64,000 nt of DNA from Pomphorhynchus laevis (lineage: Eukaryota; Acanthocephala; Palaeacanthocephala; Echinorhynchida; Pomphorhynchidae), in contig WNNJ02000891.1 in the NCBI GenBank assembly GCA_012934845.2, positions 1-64,000 on the forward strand. The letters are read 5' to 3'. Both the position numbers and the translations under genes were made by a program. Of this stretch, positions 10,039-20,575 are shown in pieces. The notes beneath the pieces were generated by a model. The model was not told the DNA's origin, did no database searches, and was given only the letters and a program-made list of their open reading frames with translations. Position 1 is the stretch's first letter; each line of letters starts with the position of its first letter.

Positions 10039-10138
10039 TAATATAAAACAATTTTGGTTTCCTTAAAAAATTACCTTAAAACAATTTTGGTTTCTAATAA
10101 ACATACACAAATTACAATATAATAACATACAATTGTAA

Positions 10139-10400
10139 AACAATCAAACTACAATCTTCGACGACAACCAAGGACAACCTTCGACGACAACTAACGACAA
10201 CCATCGACAACCATCGACGACATCCGCTCGCTACTTACAACTAACGACTACATACAACTAACGCGAACTACTTACAACTAACGCGAACTAAATAACATAC
10301 AATTAATATACACAATCAAGAACATAGTTAAAGATCAAGAAAAGATCAAGAACAGAACAAGTACATCCTGCAAAAACCCATCAGATTTATCAGATCGACA
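10139..10400 (+). other. R2L-2 5' leader with short internal repeats
   Basis: Composed of degenerate tandem words: CGACAAC/CATCGAC units at about 10157-10225 and CTTACAACTAACGCGAACTA twice at about 10257-10292. It is purine/C-rich and T-poor, like the leader of R2L-3 (60650-60820), which also has repeated ACTTACAA/CATCTTACAA words. T-poor leaders would be unstructured. An internal promoter here is plausible but unproven. Confidence 0.5.
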
Positions 10401-13400
10401 ATGGACAGAACGGGTAACAATTTGATTCCATCATCAATTACGTCAGCTCACTCCGCCTCACACCCTACAATTTCTAATGGCGTGTTCATTTCTCAAGTTA
10501 ATTTTAATATGTGCCATATTTGTAGAGGTTCGCAACCGGAAGCGTATAACGCAATGTCACGCTTGCGGGAATTATTTTCACCTTTCCTGTGTTGGCTTTA
10601 CAAAGAAGCAGTCCTAGACGATTCCCAAGTGGGTCTGTACGAGTTGCGTGTTTAATCTGACTGGACAAATTGCAACGTATTGCTCAGATACGTCGAAGTC
10701 CCTCGTTGGAGTGAATGCAGACCAGAGTGAACAAGACTCTCATAATGATGATATCTCGGCATTGGCAAAAGTTTGGTCTGCTCCGGTTCAAACGGTTGTT
10801 CGACTTCCATGGAGCACCCGTACACATGCTGCACTGTTATTCGCTGATGCGATTAAAGCGGTTCTTACAAGGAACAATATTGCTTCATGGGTTCGATTAT
10901 TGAGTATGCCAAAGTTATGCTTTCACCTGATAGCAACCCAACAAGACCGGTTACGTTCACGAGAGGCATTAAAAGCTATTAGCGAACATCTGAACATGTT
11001 CGCAAATTCCTGTATTACCGATCTCGCAGGTTCTTTAGCAGATAAGAGATACTCAAGGAGCACAAACAGGTGTGGCAAAGTATCGGAGGTGATCACTATT
11101 GCTAGGAGAGGAAACTATGGTAAGGCAGTGCGGCGGCTGACGTCAAACGATCTTTGTGACGCTTCGCAGGAAGTGAGAGAACGATTGGTTCAATTACACC
11201 CCGTCAGTGTCCAAGGTGAATTTCCGTTAATGTATCCGGATGTTCAGCGATGCAGTGATATAAGTGACGCTGTACAAGTAGACCGAGACCTTGTGTGGAG
11301 ATCCATCTAGTCATTTCAACCGTCAACTTCACCAGGTTGCTTAGGGTGGCGTCCTGAACATTTGCAGGACATGATTGCAGCGGATTGTGGGGGCAACTTA
11401 TTGGAGAGGCTTACACAGCTTGTCGACCACTAATTGGCGGGGCTTGCTCCCAACTGAGCTTGCGCCGTGGTTAGCTGGAGTAGCATTGATAGGAGTGCCT
11501 AAAATAGATGGAGGGGTTCGGCCAATTGCTTCAAGTGAGACGCTGCGTCGACTTTGCGCCAAATGTATCTGTATGAAGCTGATAGGTAGCTTTGCACGGA
11601 TTCTCCGCCCGACACAACTTGGTGTCTCGACTCCTAACGCCATTGAAACAATAATACACAAAGTACGAAGGATTCACACATCGTATAGAAACCGACTTGA
11701 TTGGGTTTTGGCCAAGACGGATATGACCAATGCATTCAATTGTGTCAACCGATCATCAATGCAAGACGTGGTGTTTGATCTCACCCCAGAGATTTACCCA
11801 TGGGTTAGCTGGTGTTACGACAAGCCATCAAATCTAAGGTTTGGAAACATGGAACCTCTAATATCAGAGCAGGGAGTTCAACAAGGCGATCCTTTGGGAC
11901 CTTTTCTTTTCTCTTTAGCGATCCAGAAGGTGATTACCCAGCCCAATGATAGTGAGGGAATCGAAGTTAACTGCTGGTACCTCGATGACGGCATCGTTGG
12001 AGGCAACCCTGAGGCTGTGGCTAATACCCTCAACAAACTAGAGAAGGCGTTCCACGTTTTGAACCTGAACTTAAATTGGGCAAAGACTGAAGTTACCGGT
12101 GATCCGGTAGCTGTTCGGAAGTGCATTTCGCTGTGCACAGAACGTCCATCTGCAAATATGACATGTAATTTTCATGTGCTTGGAACACCCATTGGTGACG
12201 ATATTTTCGTAAACTCAAACCTGCACGAGCAAGTTTTCCCCAAGCTAAAACAAGCAATCGACGATGTTTCTTCGCTTCCAGATCCGCAGATTGCATATTT
12301 GCTGTTGCGTCATTGTGTCGCCGGCCCAAAGATCAATCATTTCAACCGTACAATTCCACCCCTAGTAATGGAAAGTTTTTTACACAGGTTTGACCAGGAA
12401 GTCATGCAAGCCTTTGAGCGAATAACAGCGACTCAATTAAATGAGGCCACTCGACAACAAGTTGCGCTCCCTCTAAACCTTGGAGGACTCGGTCTGCGAA
12501 GTGGAGAGAAGCACTCATTTTGCGCGTATATCTCTAGCATATTGTCGGTTGCACGGAATGGATCGCGCGACCCCAGAGAGTACGTAGGTTATGATGACAC
12601 TGTGAGTCGGATGTCAGTATGTTACAAAATAAGTTTGAACCTTTTGCCAACACAAAACAATCACGAATGTCATTTATGGTCGATAAGAAGTCGCATGAAT
12701 GCTTGCTCTGTCAAGCGAACCAATTTGATAGAGCGCAATTACTCGCAATGGCAAGACCACATGCAAGTGCCTGGCTGCAAGTAACCCCCTGTCAAATCCA
12801 ACGAGTAGATCTAACGCCGCCACAATTTTGTATCCTCGTGCGTCTATGGTTGGGACTAGCCATTTTCCCAAAGAAACATCGGTGCGACCGTTGCCTTCGT
12901 TCATCGGATATTTATGGTCTGCACGCGCTCACATGTCAATACGGGGGACATCGAGGCCTTCGTCATGATGGCATTCGAGATGTTTTATTCCATGCGGCGC
13001 AGAATGCTCGAATGCACGTCTCGCTAGAACCACAGAGATTATTGCCTGATCTTCGTGAAAGACCAACCGATATCTTGATACATGGAGACCCCCAGAAGCG
13101 GTGGATTTTGCAGCTACGCACCCACAACAGAGTGGTTTCCTGGCAGAAGCTGCTATTTCAGAAGGCTACGCAGCAGCGGCATATGCTGCCAATGTTAAGG
13201 ATCGAAAATACCAAGCGCGTATGGAGGCCCATGGTTATGTGTTCACACCCGCTGTTGTTAAGGTGTTTGGAGGTTGGAATGTCAAGGGCGAACAATTAAT
13301 TAGACGTATCGCTGGTAATGTTAGTAAAGTTCGGGGTATTCCCTATAGCGTAGCGGTTACCAAGTTGTTCCAACGTACCTCAGTGGCCCTTATGCGTCAT

Positions 13401-13500
13401 ACGTCCGCGCGCTATTGGCCTCACTAGGAATATCCTACTCGTCTAGTTCATGGGGACGCCCTCAGGTAAACCATGAACCGCTCGTACGATTTTTCGAAGC
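10401..13500 (+). pseudogene. R2L-2 ORF1: PHD finger, reverse transcriptase, CCHC, PD-(D/E)XK endonuclease
   Basis: ATG at 10401. A PHD-type finger is visible: CHIC (10513), then in the next frame CHACGNYFHLSC (10555) and KWVCTSC (10630), fitting C4HC3. RT: SPGCLGWRPEHLQDM (11336), VRPIASSETLRRLCAKC, QLGVSTPNAIETI, motif A TDMTNAFNCVNR (11728), motif B GVQQGDPLGPFLF (11874), motif C YLDD (11978-11989). CCHC: CDRC...HALTCQYGGH...HDGIRDV (12887-12980). Endonuclease: RPTDILIHGDP (13057), then DFAATHP (13104) and YAANVKDRKYQ (13185), matching the P-x-D, D and K of a restriction-like fold. The tail FQRTSVALM matches R2L-3. About six to seven frameshifts or stops in all: near 10555, 10618, 11310, 11433, 12610, 13095 and 13400. 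The RT core itself (11450-12600) is one open frame. Confidence 0.85.
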
Positions 13501-13512
13501 AGCCAAGATGAG

Positions 13513-15142
13513 ATGCAAAAGTCACAAAAACAAGGTAGCATCGAAGATATGGTTGACAAAGAACTGTGCACCTTTAAAGAAAAACTTACTGACAGGGAAG
13601 ATAATGAGATGATCCATCTGACCACTGACGTATTCCTGACAGCAGAAGAACTCGAAAAAGTTAATGAATCTTCCATTCCAAAAGACCTTTCCATTCCATC
13701 CAAAAAACAACAGCAGGAAGGTCTCAATCAGGGTTACAGCGAAGGTTCGCCTCTTAATATGGCGAAATGTGTCGATGACCTGACAATCTCTCATCCGTCT
13801 CCAAACCACTTAGTCTTAACGGAGGAATTTTATTCACGAAATAATGGCCATTACAGCGACGCAGAAAGCCAACACGCGCCATCCAAACGAATTGTATCGC
13901 AAAGTCATTCACGTCCTATCGGTTTCCCCAATATAGGCAACAGTTGTTTTTTGAACGCTATCCTGAGGTCCCTCTTTTGCCTCGATATGTTCATGATCCA
14001 TGTTCGCACACAACACGCTTTCAGCGAGATTCTTAATTGCATTAGGAAAAAATTGGAATCAATTGACAATCAAGCATTTGGCGTAAAACGATTCACAGTC
14101 AAAGCAATCAGAAAACGAAATCGGCAATATCGTACGGTTACGCACCCGCCTACTGACATTGAAAACCGCGTCGTTACATTTTTGGGACATATGAATTGCC
14201 TCGCCGACATATTAGAACATGCAAATAGTAAACAGGGCACAGTCAAGAGAGCCCTACGGGGTATACTGGACCTGACCCCACTCGAGAAACTTAGACAACA
14301 TGACGCACATGAGATGTTGCTCTCTATTTTTGACCTACTACCCGGTTGTGATGACCTCTTCTCGTTTACGGTGTGTAATACCCTACGATGCACTCACTGT
14401 GACGCAGTGACTCGATCAGAAGACGTGAGTTTCGATCTCTGTCTTGGTACCAGATTGGGCGGGGCCATGAAAGTCAAAAACGCTAACTCAATCCCACAGC
14501 CACATCCCGAATGGAAAACTGACTATCCAGATGAGTGCGATCTAAATGCCTTTGTGCAAAAGAGGTTTGGTGATGAGATGGTTGACGGTTTCATGTGCAT
14601 CCATTGCGGGAAGTATGGTGTAAACATACTTCCCGCAATAAGAAGTATGTTTACACCATGAAACATCACTTCCGTCAATGTTAATAATCTCCTTACTGTG
14701 CTTCGGAATCGAGCCATGTCCTTACTCGAATGTGTTTGACGCAAGTACTCGGGACTGCAGCCGTGACATTGTTACTTCAAAGCTCATGACAAAGGTAGCT
14801 ATTCCAGAACATCTAAATATGTATGATTATTGCGTACAACCCTCGTTACCCACTGAATATATACTCCACGCGATAGTCAGCCACGAGGGGTTCTGTCCGA
14901 AGTTTGGTCACTACATCTGTGATGCCAGGCTGCAAGTGCCCTGTGCACAGATACCACACGGATCTAAGAACAACGACCCCGTCATTCGTTGGTTTACTAT
15001 TAACGATGACGTTGTGGACCTGTACAAGGACTTTAGCAAGTTACTGCAGGATCGGCAAAGGTCCGCATACATCTTGTTTTATCAAAGTGATAAAGCCGAA
15101 AAACAAAAATATGTGCAATGTAGAGATGCACTTGACGAATAA
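13513..15142 (+). pseudogene. R2L-2 ORF2: USP-family (peptidase C19) deubiquitinase-like
   Basis: ATG 13513; the frame is open from 13477. It resembles ubiquitin-specific proteases, which cut ubiquitin from proteins. The Cys box GNSCFLNAILRSLF puts the nucleophile at Cys145 of this frame. QHDAHEMLLSIFDLL (262-276) matches the QDAHEF box. Zinc-finger pairs are CTHC (293-296) and CIHC (362-365). After a break near 14610-14680 the second frame has LPSMLIISLLCFG (the LP-x2-L-x-I-x-LKRF box), then YILHAIVSHEG, GHYICD (catalytic His at 14909), WFTINDDVV and AYILFYQ, i.e. the His and Asp boxes in order. All three catalytic regions survive. The N-terminal 130 residues are unrecognised. It sits 10-90 bases after the endonuclease ORF on the same strand. 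A USP37-like Cys box hints at capture of a host USP. Alternative: a host retrogene placed there by chance. Confidence 0.8.
14606..14659. repeat. Local inverted duplication inside the USP ORF
   Basis: Two overlapping foldbacks: a 12-bp stem GCGGGAAGTATG (14606-14617) with CATACTTCCCGC (14625-14636), and a 17-bp perfect stem 14615-14631 with 14643-14659. This pattern is typical of a single template-switch (strand-switch) replication error. It interrupts the USP reading frame between CIHCGK and the LPSMLI box. Removing the inserted piece conceptually leaves ...CGK followed by YVYTMKHHF, which matches the expected zinc-finger end of USPs. Confidence 0.75.
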
Positions 15143-15629
15143 ATACAGGGATCTTTGTAAGAGTCAAGTTTACTCAGAACAAACGAGCGGCGTGATGTTT
15201 TGCCCCAAGGCCGAAAAGAGCAAAAACAGGAAGGGGTCAGGCGAGAAGCAGAGCGAAGCCCCCGACGAAAAGACGATGATGACGGGGACTGAAGAAAGAA
15301 GTGACGTCCGCTCGGCGGCGACTGGCAGCAGTAAAGCGCGAAAAGGATCCAAGCGGAAATCCAAATCAGACAGAAAGCGATCAAAGAAAGTGGGGAGGAA
15401 AGAGAATATGAACGGAAAATCGGCGTCGAGTGAAAAGAACGACATAAAACGTAAGAAGATAATCGAATCAGAAAAACCGAAAAAGGATGCGAAAGTCGAG
15501 ACAGTGAATGGTAAGAAAAGCAGCTTCGGTAATCCCATCGAAAAGACAAAAAAGAAGGAGGAAGTCATGAAGCCGCTCACAATGGCGGACAATGAAGAGA
15601 CTGAAACAATAGAAGGCGCAGAACATTAA
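15139..15629 (+). pseudogene. Lysine-rich tail of R2L-2 ORF2
   Basis: An open frame following the USP catalytic part, one frame over (TNKYRDLCKSQVYS onward). About 160 residues, very rich in Lys, Ser and Glu (RKGSKRKSKSDRKRSKK, EKTKKKEE), ending at the stop 15627-15629. Highly charged, probably disordered, with several nuclear-localisation-like KRKS/KKxxRK clusters. If it belonged to the same protein as the USP domain, one frameshift near 15110-15140 separates them. Basic tails of this kind occur in nucleolar USPs such as USP36, but also in nucleic-acid-binding retroelement proteins. Confidence 0.5.
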
Positions 15630-15734
15630 CAGTTGTAACACTTTTATGTTGTAATCTCCACCTTCGTGTATTTCAAAATGATATTTAATATTATTTTGCA
15701 AATTTAATCGAAATCATTTTTGATTATAAATTTA

Positions 15735-15830
15735 ATCTGCGTTGGTAGGGCCTTATCTTTTGATCCAACATAACAGTGGGCCCAAATATATGCTAATGAC
15801 GTATTTCCTCTGATAAAATTTGACGATTGA
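15735..15830 (-). pseudogene. Fragment encoding the conserved RGNTSLA-x-IW-x2-CYVG peptide
   Basis: On the minus strand this reads NFIRGNTSLAYIWAHCYVG followed by SKDKALPTQIKF. The same peptide (YFRGNTSLACIWPRCYVG) follows the RT remnant at 9751-9807 and lies on the minus strand near 60280. The family is not recognised; the conservation of the amino acids over several silent changes suggests it was coding. It is cut on its left by an L2A 3' end. Confidence 0.4.
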
Positions 15831-15848
15831 TTTTTTATTAGACGCTGT

Positions 15849-15979
15849 AATAATACAAATTTATTTAATGTGGCAAATGCGTACAAGCTGTACGCTTACA
15901 AGTCCACAAACGAAAATGAAAATGTCAAGCAGATAAATTGTTTAAATGGGATCGAATTTGTCGTTTGAAGCACTGTAGT
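15849..15979 (-). mobile_element. L2A 3'-end fragment (about 130 bp)
   Basis: Minus-strand copy of the L2A terminus: a reverse-oriented AATAATACAAATTTATTTAATG end, the stem-loop GCGTACAAGCTGTACGC and the last bases of the ORF2 tail to GCACTG. Truncated almost to nothing at its 5' side, like the fragment at 8676-8840. Confidence 0.85.
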
Positions 15980-16146
15980 TACTATAACATATATATTTAA
16001 TTGATGTATATTTAATGTTCATATCTATATTACTTTTTATCATCAATATTGGTTTTATTAAGAATATAACTAATCAGCTTGCAGTTTATTGCAATTCTGA
16101 GAAGCTTTCCAAGTTACTTAAAAATTTAATAAAAGTTAGTATGTTT

Positions 16147-18402
16147 GTCCCCATCCTCCTTCTCCGCCTTTACCATTATCTACACCAAGTCGACCCTGGA
16201 AGCTTCTCGATATCCCTATTCTCTGCACAGCCTTACTCAATTCTTCACTCTTTTCACTTCCTCTTAACTATCTCTCTCCCGATGATCTCTGCATTCTGTT
16301 TGATTCTGAACTTACGTCGATCCTCAATAACCTTCTACCTAGTCGACTTCGACGTTCCCAGCGCTTGCGCCATGCTCCCTGGTTCGATTCTGACTGTAGT
16401 CTTTCTAAGCGTCGACTCCGTCACTCTTTTCGTATGTATAAACGCTTTCTTAAACGTTCACCCAACTCACTCCCTCCAAATCTTCGTGATTCTTACTTTT
16501 CTCAACGCCGTTCACATCTCATTCTTATACGTACTAAACGTACTCTCTTTTGGCGAAATCAACTCGAGTCATCTTCCAACTCGAAATCTCATTGGAAAAT
16601 CTTAAACTCAATTCTTTCACGATCATCTACCCCTTGTAATATAAATCCTGATGAATTTTCTTCTTATCTACAAACTAAGCTATCTAATTTACTTTCCCTA
16701 CTACCCATAGCCCCCTTGTACCCACTCTTATCTTTAAATACTTCCCTCCCAGAACTATTCCACCTTCTTCCCGTTTCGTCTGATGAAGTTTCTTCGGTTC
16801 TGCTGTCATTACCTAATAAAACCTCTCCTTCTGACCCAATTCCCACTCACTTACTTAAAAATATCTGCACTTTTATCTTACCCTTCCTAACCACATTGTT
16901 CAACTCGTCCATCCGTAGCTGTACATTTCCTTCCATCTGGAAATGCGCCACTGTTCGTCCTATCATCAAAAAGCAATCTCTCGACTCTTCACTACCATCT
17001 TCGTACCGTCCAATCTCACTTCTCCCAACCCTCTCTAAACTCCTTGAGCGTCTCGTTCTTAAGCAAGTTAATACATATCTCTATTCCTCTAACTTATTTC
17101 CTCCCTTCCAAGCCGCTTTTCGCTCTAATTACTCTACCGAAATTGCATGTCTTAAAGTTTATAACGACTTACTCATATCGCGCGATCATAAATTATGTAG
17201 TGTCATAGTTTCTCTTGATCTATCGTCTGCTTTTGACATCGTCGATCACTCGATTCTTCTCCATCGCCTTCGTCATGATTATGGCTTCTCTTTACCCACT
17301 GTATCATGGTTTTCTTCATATCTATCAAACCGTACATTTCGCGTATATTCTAACTCTTCTCTCTCCCATCCTTCGTCCATTCCGTCCGGTGTTCCGCAAG
17401 GCTCCGTATTAGGCCCTATACTTTTCTCTCTTCTTCTTGGTGATTTGTCTTCGATTTCTCATAAATTTAACTTCCATGTTATGCAATATGCTGATGACAT
17501 TCTCATCTATGCTCATGCACCTGTTTATCGTATTCGCGATCTTAGTGTTTCTGCTTCCGACTGTCTTGTCTCAATTTCCAATCATCTTTCTTCCCTTCGC
17601 CTTTCTCTGAATCCTGATAAATCCAAAATTATGTGGATCCTACCTCGACGCCTCGGCTTCGAACCTCCCTACGTATCATTAAATTCTACAATTCTTCCTA
17701 TCGTTGATAATCTCGTTTTCCTAGGCTTCCATTTTGACAACCGACTTTCACTTAAACCTTTCGTTAGAGATAAAGTACGCTCATCTACCTTGATACTCCG
17801 CAACCTCCGTCAAGTTCGTAGATTGATAGATTTCCTTCTTGTATGACTCTCAAATCATCTCTCCTTTTTTCTAGACTCGATTATTGTCTTAGTCTATTTT
17901 CCAACTCACCTAAATCCACTCTTCTTCCCCTACAACGCATCGTCAACGCAGCTGTCCGAATTCTCCTCCGTCTTCGTCGTTTTGATCACACATCCTACCA
18001 TCTTGCTTCTCTCGATTTGCCTACAATTTATTGTCGTGTTCAAATTCGTCTTCTTATCGTTGCTTTCCGCCTTGTAACTTTTCATACCCCTTCATTTCTC
18101 AACCTTCCTTTTCTTGATAATTCTCGTCCTGTTTACTGCTCCTTGCGTTCCTGTAATTCCCTTCTTTTACATGTCCCAAACTACTCTACCTCCTTTGGAC
18201 TCCGCTCCTTCCTGGTGGCTGCTCCTCTATCGTGGAATCATCTGCCCATTCATATACGCCAATCAACTTCCCTGCAGTGCTTCAAACGACAAATCCGATC
18301 CCATCTGAACAATTTAACTGCTTGACTTTCTCATTTTTGTTTGTGGACTTGTAAGCGTACAGCTTGTACGCATTTGCCACATTAAATAAATTTGTATTAT
18401 TT
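16147..18402 (+). mobile_element. L2-like LINE copy L2A-2, 5'-truncated
   Basis: The copy starts in the C-terminal part of the endonuclease domain and runs through RT to the complete 3' end with stem-loop (GCGTACAGCTTGTACGC, about 18356-18372), CATTTGCCAC and TTTGTATTATT. Over its length it is nearly identical to L2A-4, so it is a young insertion. Confidence 0.9.
16148..18325 (+). pseudogene. L2A-2 ORF2, RT part
   Basis: The reading frame is open from the truncation point to 17846: HAPWFDSDCSLSKRRLR (end of endonuclease linker), LPNKTSPSDPIPTHLLKN, SSYRPISLLPTLSKLLERL (RT fingers), motif A SLDLSSAFDIVDH, motif B SGVPQGSVLGPILF, YADD near 17487, then the thumb to VRRLIDF. A single-base loss in the C-run at about 17833 (L2A-4 has one more C) shifts the frame. 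The C-terminal 160 residues continue in the other frame (17843-18325). So one frameshift plus 5' truncation. No RNase H domain, as usual for this group. Confidence 0.85.
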
Positions 18403-18452
18403 GTCTGTTTTGAGGGATATTTCATTAAATAGCGAAATATAAAAGATTAATG

Positions 18453-18561
18453 TTTTAAAAGGCATTTTACTTAAGCGAGAACTTTAATAATTTATTTCTT
18501 ATAGTTCTGTAATTAGTTTCTAAAATTATTACAGTTCTCGTGGGTAAAATACCTTTTAAAA
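18453..18561. repeat. Long imperfect hairpin, 40-bp arms
   Basis: The left arm 18453-18492 and right arm 18522-18561 are reverse complements with a few mismatches (for example GGCATTTTACTTAAGCGAGA against TCTCGTGGGTAAAATACC), with a loop of about 29 bases. The ends are TTTTAAAA. The length fits either a very small foldback/MITE-like element or a pre-miRNA-sized hairpin. No target-site duplication can be told apart from the arm ends. Confidence 0.7.
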
Positions 18562-18687
18562 CTAGCAAACGGTGATACACGAATATAATTCAATCACATA
18601 AAATATTAGTCAACGGGGAGATTGGCTTTTGAACACAGTCGTTGAACCGCTTATTTTGTTGACAAAATATTCAATACTAGAATCGAG

Positions 18688-18717
18688 CTATATATGATAT
18701 ATTCATATCATATATAG
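18688..18717. repeat. Perfect 13-bp palindrome, loop ATTC
   Basis: CTATATATGATAT and ATATCATATATAG flank a 4-base loop. In AT-rich DNA such a palindrome is only mildly unlikely by chance. Intrinsic hairpin, no assigned role. Confidence 0.6.
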
Positions 18718-20575
18718 ATATGTAACACATGTTGAATCATTTTAAAAAGGAACTAGATGCTTGATAAAAGTGGCATGTAAAATGCAGCATTTTTGATTAC
18801 TAGAAGTCATACAATAAAAAGTCCTTTAAGACCACGATTAAAATCGCAGTATTTTTAAAATATCAAAGGTTCATAAAAGTATATATTGTATCGCAGATAA
18901 TTTTCTCAACTGGATAATTAGTCAGTGAAGCAAATTAGTTCGAAAGACCAGAACAGATGTATTCGACAATTCAATATATTGAATAGTTTTGAAGCATTTT
19001 TGCTTTCCATTGCTCAGTTTAAATATTTCAATATTTTACAGACGCCTCAAAATAATAGAAGCAGTGGTTTTACCTGGTCATTCACAATTTGAACAAATAA
19101 TCTAATTGAATATCAAATTGGCGAACTTGGTTTTTTTAGGTAAAGATAGTCCCCGGTCGACATTTTTTAGACTTCTGACTTAGGGTTTTTAATATACGTA
19201 AGATTTATGGTGTGTACGTAACACATACGCATTCTGTATAATTAAGTGAGTATTATCTTTTAGATATAATTATTAATGAATTATCAGACATTTTAGGTTC
19301 GAAATCACTATTAGACGTAGACCATTTTAAAATACGGAAAGCGATTAGACTATCATCGGATTTGAATCAGACATATCCTTGATATTGTTATAATTGAATA
19401 CAAGTTCATACATCAAAATGTTTTTGCATGTGTATCAGAGGACTCAAGTCTTTAATTCCACCACCTAGAACTGTGTAGTTCTAGATCGCACTAGAACTAT
19501 ATCATTTGGACAACGTATTTTTAACAATTGAAACAACCTGTTATGAGCTATTCCGATAAAAGGCAACGGAAACCACAAAAGTGGTTTGCTGTAGGCAATG
19601 GGTAAAAATTTATAACCCTTTTAATGACTAACAAGTGAGGCAACTTTGAGCTTATGCCCTAGATGTTGTCAAAATGAGCATAATAATATGAACTACAAAT
19701 ATTAAATAGAGTATAGAGCAATATATACGGATATGGACACTCCCTATGGAGAAAGTGGACCTCTAAGTTAATATAAACAACGTTAAACAACAAGCTCACT
19801 CATGTACGTTCTAAGCTCAAATGCCTAAAACGATTTCAAAATAAATTCACACAAAAGGATGAAACCAAAGTCAATAACGTATGCCGCTTCTCAACGATAA
19901 ACTCGTTTTTTACATAACGATTCTAATGATTACGATAAGTGCAGACACGTACATCCCTATGAAATGGTCTTGGTGATAAGTCAGATCCTTATCATGGAAT
20001 CGATCGATTAGCTAAAGAATCCTTCCAATCTGCCACGGTCACTCATTACTGACCAAACTTCTAAAACATAAATATTCTTACCGACAAAGTTCATCAACGA
20101 CAGCCAAGTTGAGATAATATCCGTCCAGCACTAGTGCTGAGTCGATCAGTACACTGCCAATACCGCGTAATCAATGTGAGCCATCAAATGCTTAAACAGC
20201 TACTTACACTAAGAAAAAACTGAGCAACAGACTACGCACTCTACTTCCTATTTACATCTAAGAATAATGAAGTCAGCAATGGGTTATGCGTATGTAGGTA
20301 TAATATTGGACACGGAAGAATTTGTATAAACGTTTCTTCTATTATTGATCCTTGCTTGAAAATTGTCTTTCTGATAATTAAGTAAACTTCGGTAACAGTA
20401 GAACACTTATGATTTGTACAATACATATATTGATACAGACCAGTATTAAAATGAGCATTTTTAGATAACTCACATCGCAATTTTATATACAACGCAAGGG
20501 AAAGATTAGTATATCAAATTATATAGTGATGATATATATAATTATATATATTTTATATCTCAAATTATATATATA

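Larger units (their letters stand above)
10139..15640 (+). mobile_element. R2-like non-LTR retrotransposon R2L-2 with USP second ORF
   Basis: About 5.5 kb. Parts in order: a 5' leader with CGACAAC/CTAACG short repeats (10139-10400), ORF1 (PHD finger, N-domain, RT, CCHC, restriction-like endonuclease; 10401 to about 13500), and ORF2 (USP-type ubiquitin hydrolase with a lysine-rich tail; 13477 to 15629). No poly(A) tail is visible after 15640. The 5' boundary is set where the AT-rich spacer gives way to the leader. R2L-3 at the right edge of the window is the same family. Broken in both ORFs. Confidence 0.7.
18403..20575. other. 2.2-kb AT-rich spacer, no gene recognised
   Basis: No protein-like ORF longer than about 80 codons and no recognisable transposon or RNA gene. 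It does contain foldbacks: a long imperfect hairpin at 18453-18561, a perfect 13-bp hairpin at 18688-18717, a short CTAGAACT / AGTTCTAG hairpin near 19473-19492, and AAACCAC / GTGGTTT near 19570. The right end (20500-20575) is alternating AT. This is the longest stretch without retroelement signal and could be ancestral intergenic DNA. Confidence 0.4.

Noticed and set aside
15082-15592. Long minus-strand ORFs opposite the lysine-rich tail
   Set aside because: Shadows of the Lys/Ser-rich plus-strand frame (giving Phe/Leu/Ser-rich antisense); no independent signal.
20241-20492. 83-codon minus-strand ORF in the 18.4-20.6 kb spacer
   Set aside because: AT-driven composition, no domain, no context; length is within chance expectation.
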